Positions 7,950 to 17,708 are shown, counted from the stretch's first letter. The stretch: DNA of 64,000 nucleotides from JAFASC01 sp036265935 (GCA_036265935.1 DATAOB010000081.1:1-64000); one strand, 5' to 3'. The notes: generated from the sequence alone by a model not told the origin. A program made the numbers and translations.

Positions 7950-9563
7950 ATGGATCGTCGCGCATTTCTCCGATCAACCGGCGCTGCCGCCGCGAGCGCT
8001 ATCGCCGCGCCGGCCGTCTGGTCGCCCGCCCGGGCGCAATCGCGCCAGGAGACGCTGCTCATCGTCTCCGAGAGCGGGCCCAACAATCTCGACATTCACG
8101 GCGTCGGCACCAACGTGCCGGGCTACGAATGTTCGTGGAATTGCTACGACCGGCTGATCTCGCACGAGATGAAGAGCGTCAACGGCGTCCCGTATTACAA
8201 TCGCGACAAATATAAGCCCGAACTCGCCGAAGACATGTCGATCGGCGACATGTCGGCGACGTTCAAATTGCGCAAGGACGCCGTCTTCCAGGACGGCACG
8301 CCGGTTACCGCAAAAGACGTGAAATGGTCGCTCGACCGCACCGTGACCGTCGGCGGCTTCCCAACTTTCCAGATGAAGGCGGGGTCGCTGGAGAAGCCCG
8401 AACAATTCGTCGTCGTCGACGATCGTACGGTGCGCATCGATTTCATCCGCAAGGATCGGCTGACGGTTCCCGACCTCGCCGTCGTCGTGCCCTGCGTCCT
8501 GAATTCCGGGCTTGTGAAAAAGAATGCCAATGCCAACGATCCCTGGGGGCTCGAATATGTGAAGCAGAATACGGCCGGCAGCGGCGCCTATCGCGTCGCG
8601 AAATGGACGCCGGGCACCGAAGTGGTTTTCGAACGCAACGACAAATGGACGGGCGGCCCGCTGCCGAAAGTGCGCCGCGTGATCTGGCGCATGGTGCCGT
8701 CGGCCGGCAACCGGCGCGCGCTGCTCGAGCGCGGCGACGCCGACATTTCCTACGATCTGCCGAACAAGGATTTTTCCGAGCTGAAATCGAACGGCAAATT
8801 GTCGATCGTCTCGGTACCTTACTCCAACGGGGTGCAATATATCGGCATGAACGTGACAAAGCCGCCCTTCGACAATCTCAAGGTGCGGCAGGCGGTCGCG
8901 TATGCGATTCCCTATCAGAAGATCATGGACGCGGTGCTCTACGGTCTTGCCAATCCGATGTTCGGCAAGGGCGAAGGGGCGCCGACGGAGGTGAAATGGC
9001 CGCAGCCCTCGCCTTATCTTACCGATATGACCAAGGCGAAGCAGCTGATGGTCGAGGCGGGCTATCCCAACGGATTTGAAGTGCCGATCTCGTTCGATCT
9101 CGGCTTTGCCGTCGTCAACGAGCCGCTCTGCGTCCTCGTGCAGGAAAGCCTCGCCGAGCTCGGCATCCGCACCACGATCAACAAGATTCCCGGATCGAAC
9201 TGGCGCACCGAGCTCAACAAGAAAGAGATGCCGCTCTTCACCAACGTCTTCTCAGGCTGGCTCGACTATCCCGAATATTTCTTCTTCTGGTGCTATCACG
9301 GCCAGAATTCCGTCTTCAACACGATGAGCTACAAGAATCCGAAGATGGACGCGCTGATCGACGGCGCACGTCAGGCAGCGGCAACCGGCGACAAAGAAGC
9401 CTATGACAAAGACGTGAAAGGCTTCATCGATCTCGCCTTCACCGACATTCCGCGCATTCCGCTGTTTCAGCCTTATGTGAATGTCGCGATGCAGAAGAAT
9501 GTCTCGGGTTACGAATATTGGTTCCATCGGCGGCTCGATTATCGCGCGCTCCTGAAGGGTTGA
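7950..9563 (+). CDS. ABC importer substrate-binding protein (peptide/nickel Dpp/Opp type)
   Basis: A 537-residue solute-binding protein of family 5. The N-terminus MDRRAFLRSTGA with an alanine-rich core ending SPARAQS is a twin-arginine signal, so the protein is probably exported folded to the periplasm. The body shows typical family 5 features (DGTPVTAKDVKWSLDRT, AVAYAIPYQKIM). Genes for two permeases and a double ATPase follow directly, giving a full importer. The family takes up di- and oligopeptides but also opines, nickel and other small ligands. Position before amidase genes suggests an amide or ureido ligand, which is inference. Confidence 0.9.
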   Translation: MDRRAFLRSTGAAAASAIAAPAVWSPARAQSRQETLLIVSESGPNNLDIHGVGTNVPGYECSWNCYDRLISHEMKSVNGVPYYNRDKYKPELAEDMSIGDMSATFKLRKDAVFQDGTPVTAKDVKWSLDRTVTVGGFPTFQMKAGSLEKPEQFVVVDDRTVRIDFIRKDRLTVPDLAVVVPCVLNSGLVKKNANANDPWGLEYVKQNTAGSGAYRVAKWTPGTEVVFERNDKWTGGPLPKVRRVIWRMVPSAGNRRALLERGDADISYDLPNKDFSELKSNGKLSIVSVPYSNGVQYIGMNVTKPPFDNLKVRQAVAYAIPYQKIMDAVLYGLANPMFGKGEGAPTEVKWPQPSPYLTDMTKAKQLMVEAGYPNGFEVPISFDLGFAVVNEPLCVLVQESLAELGIRTTINKIPGSNWRTELNKKEMPLFTNVFSGWLDYPEYFFFWCYHGQNSVFNTMSYKNPKMDALIDGARQAAATGDKEAYDKDVKGFIDLAFTDIPRIPLFQPYVNVAMQKNVSGYEYWFHRRLDYRALLKG

Positions 9564-9590
9564 GGCGCGCGGGTCGGCGGGGGTTGCGCC

Positions 9591-10604
9591 ATGCGGTCCA
9601 TCGTCCTGAAGCGGCTGGCGACGGCCATTCCGAGCCTCGTCGGCGTGATCGTCATCAGCTTTCTGTTGACCCGCGTCCTGCCGGGTGACACCGCGTCCTA
9701 TTTCGCCGGGCCAGCGGCAACGCCGCAGGCGATCGCCGAGGTGCGGAAGCAACTCGGTCTCGACAAGAGCCTGCCCGAACAATTTGCACGCTATGTCGTC
9801 GATCTCGCGCACGGCGATCTGGGAAATTCCCTGACGACGGGGCAGCCGGTGGTGACGGAGATCGCCAATCGGCTGCCTGCATCCGGCGAACTGACGCTGC
9901 TCGGTCTTCTCATCGCGCTCGGCATTGCCGTGCCGCTCGGCATACTCGCGGCGATTCGCGAGGGATCATGGATCGATCACCTCTGCCGTGTGATTGTCAC
10001 GACGGGCGTGTCGCTGCCCGTTTTCTTCACCGGACTCTTGCTCGTCTACCTCTTCTATTTCCGACTCGGCTGGTCGCCGGCGCCGCTGGGCCGTCTCGAC
10101 GTCTTTTATAGCGCGCCGCCGCAAGTCACCGGCTTCTACCTCATCGATTCTTTGATCGCGCGCGATTTCGAGACATTCCGCGCCGCGCTGGCGCAGCTCA
10201 TTCTTCCCGCCGCGACGCTAGCGATCTTTTCGCTCGCGCCGCTTGCACGCATCACCCGCGGCTCGATGCTCGCGGTGATGGGCTCGGATTTCGTGCGCAC
10301 CGCGCGCGCCAGCGGGCTCACGCCAAAGACCGTGATCCTCACCTATGCGTTCCGTAATGCGATGCTGCCAGTCATTACCACGCTCGGCATGGTCTTCTCG
10401 TTTCTGCTTGGCGCCAACGTGCTCGTCGAGAAAGTGTTCGCCTGGCCCGGCATCGGCTCCTACGCGGTCGAAGCGCTGATCGCCTCCGATTACGCGCCGG
10501 TGCAGGGCTTCGTGCTGGCGATGGCGCTCCTTTACGTCGCGCTCAATCTCATGATCGACCTTCTCTACGGCGTCATCGATCCGCGCGTGAGGCTCGAAGC
10601 ATGA
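9591..10604 (+). CDS. ABC importer permease, DppB type
   Basis: An inner-membrane permease of 337 residues. Residues 1-30 form the usual first membrane helix (IPSLVGVIVISFLLTRVLPGD), and about five more helices follow. The binding-protein-dependent transport motif (EAA loop, about 225-250) reads RITRGSMLAVMGSDFVRTAR and contacts the ATPase. It starts 27 bases after the binding-protein gene, and its stop overlaps the next permease start (ATGA). It forms the translocation path with the 10601 product. Confidence 0.9.
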   Translation: MRSIVLKRLATAIPSLVGVIVISFLLTRVLPGDTASYFAGPAATPQAIAEVRKQLGLDKSLPEQFARYVVDLAHGDLGNSLTTGQPVVTEIANRLPASGELTLLGLLIALGIAVPLGILAAIREGSWIDHLCRVIVTTGVSLPVFFTGLLLVYLFYFRLGWSPAPLGRLDVFYSAPPQVTGFYLIDSLIARDFETFRAALAQLILPAATLAIFSLAPLARITRGSMLAVMGSDFVRTARASGLTPKTVILTYAFRNAMLPVITTLGMVFSFLLGANVLVEKVFAWPGIGSYAVEALIASDYAPVQGFVLAMALLYVALNLMIDLLYGVIDPRVRLEA

Positions 10605-11500
10605 CGGCGCTCGACACAACCGCAGTCGAGCCGGACGCGCGGCCGGCAACCGGCCTTTCCGCGACACTGAAGCACGCGCGCCATGTCGTCACCGGAAATC
10701 CGATCACCGGCTTCTCCTTCACCCTGTTCATTCTGTTGGTTGTCTGCGCTTTATTTGGCCCATTCCTTGTCCCCTATGATCCCTTGGCGACCAATACCGC
10801 TGTCGCCCTGAAGCCGCCGTCGCTGCATCATTTGATGGGCACCGATCAGCTCGGCCGCGATCTCTTGAGCCGCGTCATCGTCGCGACGCGGCTCGACATG
10901 GCGGTTGCGGTCTTCTCGGTTGCGCTCGTCTTTGTGCTTGGCGGGATTTCCGGCATTGCCGCGGGATATTTCGGCGGCTGGACCGACCGTTTGGTTGGGC
11001 GGCTCTCCGACACGATCATGGCGTTTCCGCTTTTTGTGCTGGCGATGGGCATCGTCGCCGCGCTCGGCAATACGGTGACAAACATCATCATCGCCACCAC
11101 CATCATCAATTATCCGCTTTACGTCCGCATCGCGCGCGCCGAGGCGAATGTGCGCCGCAATGCCGGCTTCGTGCAGGCCGCGCGGCTCAGCGGCAACGGC
11201 GAGATACGCATCCTGCTCACGCAGATCCTGCCGAACATCCTGCCGATCATGATGGTGCAGATGTCGTTGACAATGGGTTACGCCATCCTCAACGCGGCTG
11301 GCCTGTCGTTCATCGGTCTTGGCGTGCGGCCGCCGACGCCGGAATGGGGCATCATGGTCGCCGAAGGCGCGGCCTTCATCGTTTCCGGCGAATGGTGGAT
11401 CGCGCTTTTCCCCGGCCTCGCCCTCATGCTTGCCGTCTTCTGCTTCAACCTGCTCGGCGACGGCTTGCGCGACATCGTCGACCCGCAGCGGCGCACGTAA
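10601..11500 (+). CDS. ABC importer permease, DppC type
   Basis: The second inner-membrane permease of the importer, 299 residues. It has the N-terminal cytoplasmic tail and first helix usual for DppC, then MGTDQLGRDLLSRVI, a strong family hallmark, and an EAA loop near YVRIARAEANVRRNAGFVQA. It overlaps the upstream gene by four bases and the downstream ATPase gene by one base (TAATG), so all are one transcription unit. Confidence 0.9.
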   Translation: MTALDTTAVEPDARPATGLSATLKHARHVVTGNPITGFSFTLFILLVVCALFGPFLVPYDPLATNTAVALKPPSLHHLMGTDQLGRDLLSRVIVATRLDMAVAVFSVALVFVLGGISGIAAGYFGGWTDRLVGRLSDTIMAFPLFVLAMGIVAALGNTVTNIIIATTIINYPLYVRIARAEANVRRNAGFVQAARLSGNGEIRILLTQILPNILPIMMVQMSLTMGYAILNAAGLSFIGLGVRPPTPEWGIMVAEGAAFIVSGEWWIALFPGLALMLAVFCFNLLGDGLRDIVDPQRRT

Positions 11501-13200
11501 TGCTCGATATCGTTCACCAGCCGCTTCTCGACATTCATGATCTCACCGTCGACTTCGCGACGCGCCGCGGCACGGTCACCGCCGTGCGCAACATCGACAT
11601 CAGCGTCGGCAAGGGCGAGACGCTAGGTATCGTTGGCGAATCCGGGTCGGGCAAGTCGGTCACGTCGTTTGCGGTGATGCGCATTCTCGACCGCGCCGGT
11701 CGCATTGCCACGGGCAGCGTCACGTTTTCCGGGATTGACCTGCGTGCGGCCAGCGACGGCGACATGGCCGATATGCGCGGCCGCGAAATGTCGATGATAT
11801 TTCAGAATCCGCGCGCCGCGCTCAACCCGATCCGTAAGGTGGGGCATCAGATCGAGGACGTGCTCCTGCGCCACGTCCAGGCGGTGCGCGCGAACGTCAA
11901 GGAAAAAGCGATCGACATTCTGAAACAGGTGCGGATCGCCCGGCCGGAAGAGCGATACCATGCCTATCCCTTCGAACTGTCGGGCGGCATGTGCCAGCGC
12001 ATCGTCATAGCGATTGCACTCGCCTGCAAGCCGCAGCTGCTCATTGCCGACGAGCCGACGACCGGCCTCGACGTCACGACACAAAAGGCGGTGATGGAGC
12101 TTGTCGTCGAGCTTACCCATGCACGCGGCATGTCGACCATCCTGATCACGCACGATCTCGGTCTTGCCGCGGCTTATTGCGACCGCGTCGTCGTCATGCA
12201 AAAGGGCGAGGTCGTCGAAACCGCGCCGTCGGCGACCATCTTTAAGGCGCCGGCGCATGCCTATACCCGCAAGCTGATGCGCGCGACGCCGCGGCCCGGA
12301 GCAACTTTGCGCGATCTGCTCGATGAGGAGCGTCCTGCGCCACCCCCGATCGGCGTGCAAGCCGACGGCAGGCCGCTCCTGAAAATCGCGAACCTCGTCA
12401 AGGAATATCCGCGCCAGGGCGCGACGAAGAGCATGGCGCACCTCTTCCGCCGCAAAGCGTCGGAGGCCGATGCGCCGCCGTTTCGCGCGGTCGACGCAAT
12501 CAGCTTCGAGATCATGCGCGGACAGAGCGTCGGCCTCGTCGGCGAATCCGGTTGCGGGAAGTCGACGACGTCGATGATGGCCATGCGCCTCCTCGATCCG
12601 ACCTCCGGCTCGATTATTCTCGATGGCGAGGACATCGGCGCGATCCCGGCGCACGCCTTCGCCAAAATACCGGCGCGCAAGCGCATCCAGATGGTGTTCC
12701 AGGATCCGACCGATAGTCTCAATCCACGCTTCACGGCGGCGCGCGCCATTGCCGATCCCATCCTGCGGCTCGGCGATGTCAGGAGGCGGGACGCGCTGCG
12801 CACCCGCTGCGAAGAGCTCGCACAACTTGTCGGACTGCCGCGGCATCTCCTCGACCGCTTCCCGCATCAGCTCTCTGGCGGCCAGAAGGCGCGCGTCGGC
12901 ATCGCCCGCGCGATCGCGCTTCATCCCGAGCTGGTTATTTTGGACGAGCCCACCGCGGCGCTCGACGTCTCCGTGCAGGCGATCGTGCTCAATCTGCTCG
13001 ACGAATTGAAAACGCGGCTCGGGATGAGCTACCTCTTCGTCAGCCATGATTTGCATGTGGTGCGGCTCCTATGCGACCACGTGATCGTCATGAAGAGCGG
13101 CCGCATCGTCGAGGAAGGCTCGGCCGAGCAGGTGCTCGAAGCGCCGCAGGACCCTTACACGCGCGAGCTCATTGCGGCGATCCCGCACCCGCCGGTATGA
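11500..13200 (+). CDS. Fused double ATPase of the Dpp-type importer (DppD-DppF)
   Basis: A 566-residue protein carrying two complete ABC ATPase domains. The first has Walker A GESGSGKSVT, signature LSGGMCQRI and Walker B LLIADEPTTGLD. The second has GESGCGKSTT, LSGGQKARV and LVILDEPTAALD. Both have the C-terminal extension typical of oligopeptide importers. One chain therefore replaces separate DppD and DppF. The start at 11500 (TAATG overlap with the permease stop) is preferred over a longer open frame inside the permease gene. It energises the 7950-11500 importer. Confidence 0.92.
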   Translation: MLDIVHQPLLDIHDLTVDFATRRGTVTAVRNIDISVGKGETLGIVGESGSGKSVTSFAVMRILDRAGRIATGSVTFSGIDLRAASDGDMADMRGREMSMIFQNPRAALNPIRKVGHQIEDVLLRHVQAVRANVKEKAIDILKQVRIARPEERYHAYPFELSGGMCQRIVIAIALACKPQLLIADEPTTGLDVTTQKAVMELVVELTHARGMSTILITHDLGLAAAYCDRVVVMQKGEVVETAPSATIFKAPAHAYTRKLMRATPRPGATLRDLLDEERPAPPPIGVQADGRPLLKIANLVKEYPRQGATKSMAHLFRRKASEADAPPFRAVDAISFEIMRGQSVGLVGESGCGKSTTSMMAMRLLDPTSGSIILDGEDIGAIPAHAFAKIPARKRIQMVFQDPTDSLNPRFTAARAIADPILRLGDVRRRDALRTRCEELAQLVGLPRHLLDRFPHQLSGGQKARVGIARAIALHPELVILDEPTAALDVSVQAIVLNLLDELKTRLGMSYLFVSHDLHVVRLLCDHVIVMKSGRIVEEGSAEQVLEAPQDPYTRELIAAIPHPPV

Positions 13201-13209
13201 TCTCTTCCC

Positions 13210-13425
13210 ATGGCACCTGAAAAGCTTGCCTCCGCAATCGCGCTCGATCCGGAGTCCTTGAAGCTGCAAATAGACGCCGCGATCGCGTCCGGCGGATTAC
13301 GTGTCGAGCCGGAATGGCGCGCGGGCATCGAGGCGCATTTCGAGGCGATTGCCAGGGCCGCCGCGCTGGTCATGGAATTCCCGCTCGATGACGAACTCGA
13401 CCCGGCATCGGTCTTCTCGGCATGA
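13210..13425 (+). CDS. atzG: AtzG-like small amidase partner (DUF4089)
   Basis: A 71-residue, mostly helical protein with the DUF4089 pattern: DPESLKLQIDAA, a central WRAGIEAHFEAIARAAALVM helix, and an acidic end FPLDDELDPASVF. In cyanuric acid degraders AtzG is a GatC-like subunit that wraps around the amidase AtzE and is needed for it to be soluble and active. Klebsiella HpxX is related. Here its stop overlaps the start of the amidase gene (ATGA), as expected for a complex made in equal amounts. Confidence 0.85.
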   Translation: MAPEKLASAIALDPESLKLQIDAAIASGGLRVEPEWRAGIEAHFEAIARAAALVMEFPLDDELDPASVFSA

Positions 13426-14813
13426 TCGACGGATCGGCAGGCGCAAGCGAGATAGCGTCCAGAATTTCTTCCGGCGAAACGACGGCGCGCGAGGTAATCG
13501 AGACGACGCTCGCGCGCATCGCAAGCATAAATCCGAAGGTAAACGCCTTTACCGACATCACTGCGGAGCGAGCGCGACAAGCCGCAGATGCTGTCGATGG
13601 ACACCGGAAACGTGGCGAGAAGCTCGGGCAGTTGGCCGGCGTGCCGTTCGCGGTGAAAAACCTCATCGATATTGCCGGCCTGCCGACGCGCGCCGGCTCG
13701 AAAATCAACCGTGACCTGCCGCCCACCTCACGCGACGCCATGCTGGTGCGGCGCCTTGAAGCAGCAGGCGCAATTCTTGTCGGCGCGCTCAACATGGGTG
13801 AGTACGCCTACGACTTCACCGGCGAGAATGTGCACGACGGCCCGTCGCGCAATCCGCATGCGCTGGATCATATGACGGGCGGCTCGTCGGGCGGATCGGG
13901 CGCGGCGATTGCGGCAGGTCTCGTGCCGCTGGCGCTCGGCTCGGACACGAACGGCTCGATCCGCGTGCCGGCGGCCTTCTGCGGCTGTTTCGGATTGAAG
14001 CCTACCTATGGCCGCCTCTCGCGCGCCGGCAGCTTTCCGTTCGTCAGCAGTCTGGATCATCTCGGGCCATTCGCGCGCTCCGTCGCCGATCTCACGCTTG
14101 CTTACGACGCGATGCAAGGACCCGATCCCGACGATCCCGTCGCGACCACCCGCGAGCCGGAGCCGGCGCTGCCCGAAATCGAACGCGGCATATCGGACTT
14201 GCGCCTTGCAATTGTCGGTGGGTATTTTTCCAAGCACGGCGATGCGGATTGCTTCGCCGCATGGTCGAAGGTGACCCGCGCGCTCGGCGTCACACGCACG
14301 ACCGAAATCCGGGAAGCGGCGCGGGCGCGCGCCGCGGCTTACGTCATCACCGCCGCCGAGGGCGCGGCGCTGCACCGCGATCGTCTGCGCGATCGCGCTG
14401 CCGATTTCGATCCGGCCGTGCGTGATCGACTCATTGCGGGCAGTGCAATTCCCGCCACTTGGGTCACGAAAGCCCAGCGCTTCCGCCGCTGGTATCGCGA
14501 ACGTGTGCTTCAATTGTTCAACGATGTTGACGTCATTCTCGCGCCAGCAACGCCGTGCCGCGCACCGAAAATCGGTGAGACCACGTTTACGCTCGACGGC
14601 GTGACCATGCCGCTGCGACCGAATATTGGCATCTTTACCCAGCCTATTTCGTTCGTCGGGTTGCCGGTCGTTGCCGTGCCGGTTTGGATAGACGGTGACC
14701 TGCCGCTTGGCGTGCAGGTGATCGCGGCACCATGGCAGGAGTCGCATGCGTTACGCGTAGCGCGTGCCCTGGAACAATCGGGGATCGCAGAAGCGCGCGT
14801 TGCGTCGCTGTGA
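13422..14813 (+). CDS. atzE: AtzE-like amidase (1-carboxybiuret hydrolase / HpxY family)
   Basis: A 463-residue amidase-signature enzyme with the Ser-cisSer-Lys triad: Lys79 in VPFAVKNLIDIAG, the glycine/serine loop TGGSSGGSGAAIAAG (about 150-165) and the nucleophile Ser near 182 in SDTNGSIRVPA. Together with AtzG, AtzE deaminates 1-carboxybiuret to a product that decays to allophanate. HpxY, in the same subfamily, sits in oxalurate-degradation clusters. The pairing with a DUF4089 gene, a DUF3225 gene and an allophanate hydrolase supports a C-N hydrolysis step on a ureido compound. The exact substrate cannot be settled from sequence. Confidence 0.85.
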   Translation: MIDGSAGASEIASRISSGETTAREVIETTLARIASINPKVNAFTDITAERARQAADAVDGHRKRGEKLGQLAGVPFAVKNLIDIAGLPTRAGSKINRDLPPTSRDAMLVRRLEAAGAILVGALNMGEYAYDFTGENVHDGPSRNPHALDHMTGGSSGGSGAAIAAGLVPLALGSDTNGSIRVPAAFCGCFGLKPTYGRLSRAGSFPFVSSLDHLGPFARSVADLTLAYDAMQGPDPDDPVATTREPEPALPEIERGISDLRLAIVGGYFSKHGDADCFAAWSKVTRALGVTRTTEIREAARARAAAYVITAAEGAALHRDRLRDRAADFDPAVRDRLIAGSAIPATWVTKAQRFRRWYRERVLQLFNDVDVILAPATPCRAPKIGETTFTLDGVTMPLRPNIGIFTQPISFVGLPVVAVPVWIDGDLPLGVQVIAAPWQESHALRVARALEQSGIAEARVASL

Positions 14814-14957
14814 TTGAGATTTTGAACTTTCGTGTGTGCGCTCGGAATATCTGATTCAATTTCTAGCCGATCGGCATTAACAAGAATCTTCGTTTGGTAC
14901 TTGGCATTGCAGGTGGGCTCGTGATTTCATCGTGGTGACCGCGATGAGGAGCAGCGC

Positions 14958-15347
14958 ATGGAAGTCGACATTCCCGAGGTGAAGAAGGAAGTCGAGGCGG
15001 CTTTCGCGCTCTATGAAACGGCGCTCGTCACCAACGATGTTGCGACTCTCGAAGCGCTGTTTCGCAACGACTCGCGCACGTTACGCTACGGAATCGCCGA
15101 GAACCTCTATGGAATGCATGCGATCCGCGAGTTTCGACGGAATCGCTCGCCGAAAGGTCTGATACGCAAGCTCGATCGCACGATCATCACGACATACGGC
15201 CGCGACTTTGCAACGGCGAACACCTTGTTTTATCGCGACAGCGCGCCGGGAAAGGTCGGCCGCCAATCGCAAACGTGGGTGCGGTTCGACGACGGCTGGC
15301 ACATCGTTGCGGCGCATGTCAGCATTATCGACACTCCAATGACCTGA
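14958..15347 (+). CDS. atzH: AtzH/HpxZ-like protein (DUF3225, NTF2 fold)
   Basis: A 129-residue protein of the DUF3225 family with an NTF2-like cone fold: MEVDIPEVKKEVEAAFALYE, then ALFRNDSRTLRYGIAENLYG and a C-terminal TWVRFDDGWHIVAAHVSI sheet. AtzH of cyanuric acid degraders is reported to catalyse deamination of 1-carboxybiuret, and HpxZ is its relative in oxalurate clusters. An upstream GAGGAGCAGCGC serves as ribosome site. It is separated from atzE by 144 bases in which I see no gene. Its stop codon abuts the stop of the convergent allophanate hydrolase gene with no spacing. Confidence 0.82.
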   Translation: MEVDIPEVKKEVEAAFALYETALVTNDVATLEALFRNDSRTLRYGIAENLYGMHAIREFRRNRSPKGLIRKLDRTIITTYGRDFATANTLFYRDSAPGKVGRQSQTWVRFDDGWHIVAAHVSIIDTPMT

Positions 15348-17168
15348 TCAGGCGGCGGCGTTGTCGGCAAGAAAGGCGCGCCAACCGCCGAAATGCGTGA
15401 TATCGCGCGCCCCGACAGTCGCGATCGCTTCGGCAAGGAAGCCGTTCACCTGCGTTTCATCGGCCAGCCGGATCGTGCCGAAGCCGAGCGGCGGTGGAAC
15501 GCTCGCAACCAAGCGGCCAAATCCCTCCGGCGGCATCGCCCAGATTTCCGCTTCGATCGCCGCGCCGGCCTTGTCGACGCGCAGAATGCCGGGGCGGGGA
15601 ATGGCTCCGGGCAAGAGAAAGCAGCGGTAATGCGGCGCGGTCTTCACGATGCGCACGAATTTGCCGCCCAGCGCGATGATGTCGCGATTGAGCGGAAGTC
15701 CGCGCATATGCGCACCGAACAGCGCGACCTCGATCAAGCTCGATGTCTGCGCCGGTATCGGACCGAGCGGCGACGGCGAAGCCCGCATCGCCGGCTTATC
15801 TCCGGCGCCGAGTGGTAGGCGCGAGGCCGCCTCGAACGCCTGCGCCAGTGCCGCAACATATCCGTCGCGGCCGGACGGCGCGAGAAAAGTCACCCCGTAG
15901 GGCCCGCGATCGGCGGTGATCGCCGACGGCACGGAGATGCCGCAGAGATCGAGCAGATTGACGAAATTTGTGTACGTCCCGAGGCGGGAGTTCAGCCGCA
16001 CATTGTCCGCTTCGACTTCGGCGAGCGTATAGAGGCGCGGCGCGGTCGGCAGAAGCAGTGCGTCGAGGTCGTTCCAGAGCGGCCGCACCTCGGCGCGCAA
16101 TTCCGCCAACCGATAAAATGCCCGGAACGTCTCGACGGCGCTGCGCGATGCGCCGGGCTCGATGATGCCTCTGGTGATCGGGTGTATTGCCTCAGGCTCG
16201 CGGCGCGCGAGCTCTTCGACGACGCTCCAGCGCTCGGCGATCCAAGGACCTTCGTACAGCAGGCGCGCGGTCTCACGAAATGGCCCGAAATCGAATTCGA
16301 CGAGGCACGCGCCGAGATCGTGCGCGCGTGCGAGCGCGGCCTCGTAGGCCTTCGCCGCATCTGCATCTGCGAAGAACTCGCGGTCTTTGCTGGCGAGGAT
16401 TCCGAGCCGCGTACCGCTGAACGAACCCGGCGGGGCGCTGAGGGAGATGTCGCGCGAGAACGGATCCTGCGCGTCGACCCCCCCAACGACGCGCAGCACG
16501 GTCCATGCATCTTCCACCGTCAGCGCAAAGATCGACACGCAATCCAGCGTCCGGCAGGCCGGCACGACACCGGCATTCGACACAAGCCCAAGGGAAGGCT
16601 TCAGGCCGATGATATTGTTGAACATTGCCGGCACGCGGCCGGAGCCCGCCGTATCCGTGCCGAGCGAAATCGGCACGAGTCCGGCCGCGACGGCGGTCGC
16701 CGATCCCGAGCTCGAACCGCCGGGGATGAGATCGCCGCGCAACGCATTGCGCGGCACGCCATAGGGCGAGCGCGTACCGACCAGCCCGGTCGCGAATTGA
16801 TCGAGATTGGTTTTGCCGATGATGATCGCGCCTGCCGCACGCAGCCGCGCCACCACGGTCGCATCTTGCTTTGGTCCAGACGAAAACGCCGGGCAGGCGG
16901 CGGTCGTTGGCAGACCCGCGACGTCGATATTGTCCTTGACTGCGATCGGAACGCCATAAAGGGGCAGGTCCCGGGCGTTCTTCGCTTCTAAGGCCGCGGT
17001 GTCCGCCAGCGCGTCCTTCTCATCGCGCAATGTGATGAACAGCGCCGGATCGTCGTAGGCGCGAATGCGCTCGTAAGTACGCGCGACCGTCTGAGAGGGA
17101 TTGGCTGCGCCGAAGCGATGCGCGTCTAGGATATCCGCAAGCGTGATCGGGTCCGGATCGGTGCTCAT
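15348..17168 (-). CDS. atzF: Allophanate hydrolase (AtzF type)
   Basis: A 606-residue enzyme that should split allophanate (urea-1-carboxylate) into ammonia and CO2. The N-terminal amidase-signature domain (about 1-430) has Lys78 in VPIAVKDNIDVAG, PGGSSSGSATAVAAG and GTDTAGSGRVPA. The C-terminal allophanate-specific domain (about 445-600) begins near VALFGAHMRGLPLNRD and contains PHYRCFLLPG and EIWAMP. Length matches stand-alone AtzF. There is no biotin carboxylase (urea carboxylase) gene nearby, so allophanate presumably comes from the AtzE-type reaction rather than from urea. It is convergent with atzH. Confidence 0.9.
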   Translation of the reverse strand: MSTDPDPITLADILDAHRFGAANPSQTVARTYERIRAYDDPALFITLRDEKDALADTAALEAKNARDLPLYGVPIAVKDNIDVAGLPTTAACPAFSSGPKQDATVVARLRAAGAIIIGKTNLDQFATGLVGTRSPYGVPRNALRGDLIPGGSSSGSATAVAAGLVPISLGTDTAGSGRVPAMFNNIIGLKPSLGLVSNAGVVPACRTLDCVSIFALTVEDAWTVLRVVGGVDAQDPFSRDISLSAPPGSFSGTRLGILASKDREFFADADAAKAYEAALARAHDLGACLVEFDFGPFRETARLLYEGPWIAERWSVVEELARREPEAIHPITRGIIEPGASRSAVETFRAFYRLAELRAEVRPLWNDLDALLLPTAPRLYTLAEVEADNVRLNSRLGTYTNFVNLLDLCGISVPSAITADRGPYGVTFLAPSGRDGYVAALAQAFEAASRLPLGAGDKPAMRASPSPLGPIPAQTSSLIEVALFGAHMRGLPLNRDIIALGGKFVRIVKTAPHYRCFLLPGAIPRPGILRVDKAGAAIEAEIWAMPPEGFGRLVASVPPPLGFGTIRLADETQVNGFLAEAIATVGARDITHFGGWRAFLADNAAA

Positions 17169-17333
17169 GCGGCGGGTTTTGAGATTGCGAAAGGCGAGGG
17201 CACGCGAGTGTTCCTACCATGGAGCCGTAGGCTGGCGGATTGCAAACTTGAAGCCAGCGCTGACGCACGGCTGATCCCGTGGCCTTGACGAGCGGCCGAT
17301 GCCCAGCACACTCGGCGCGGAGGAGCAAGCGCG

Positions 17334-17708
17334 ATGGCTATTCTAACCATCCGGCATGGCGAAAAGCCGGAGGCGAAGGAGGACCCGCACCTTTCCGAGA
17401 AGGGGCGGCAGCGGGCACAGGCGCTTGTCGCCTTGTTCCGCACGTGCTTTCGCGCACCGGACAAGCTCTACGCCGCCGCGGATAAGCCCAAGAGTTATCG
17501 CCCGCGCGAGACGCTGGAGCCGATCGCGCGCGCCTTTGGTCTCGAAATCGATGCGAGCACCGGCGAGTCGGCGGCGCTCGCAGAGCGCTTGCGAGACGAG
17601 CCGGACACGTCGCTCGTGCTGGTCTCATGGCGCCACGAGCTGATCCCGAATCTCGCCCGCGGCCTCGGCGCATCAGATGTGCCGGCGGATTGGCCCGACG
17701 ACCTCTAG
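17334..17708 (+). CDS. Short histidine phosphatase family protein
   Basis: A 124-residue protein of the phosphoglycerate-mutase-like superfamily with the N-terminal catalytic RHGEK (His8), KGRQRAQALV, and a late His in SWRHELIPN that could be the second catalytic histidine. It is shorter than the usual 180-220 residues and lacks much of the helical cap, so its substrate is open. A GGAGGAGC-like ribosome site (aggagcaagcgc) precedes the ATG. It stands alone between the convergent flanks of atzF and the alpha/beta-hydrolase. Confidence 0.75.
   Translation: MAILTIRHGEKPEAKEDPHLSEKGRQRAQALVALFRTCFRAPDKLYAAADKPKSYRPRETLEPIARAFGLEIDASTGESAALAERLRDEPDTSLVLVSWRHELIPNLARGLGASDVPADWPDDL

Noticed and set aside
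11623..13056. Long minus-strand frame of 477 codons opposite the importer ATPase
   Set aside because: It is antisense to two clear ABC ATPase domains and its translation is Arg/His-rich without a known motif, as expected from G+C-rich shadow frames.
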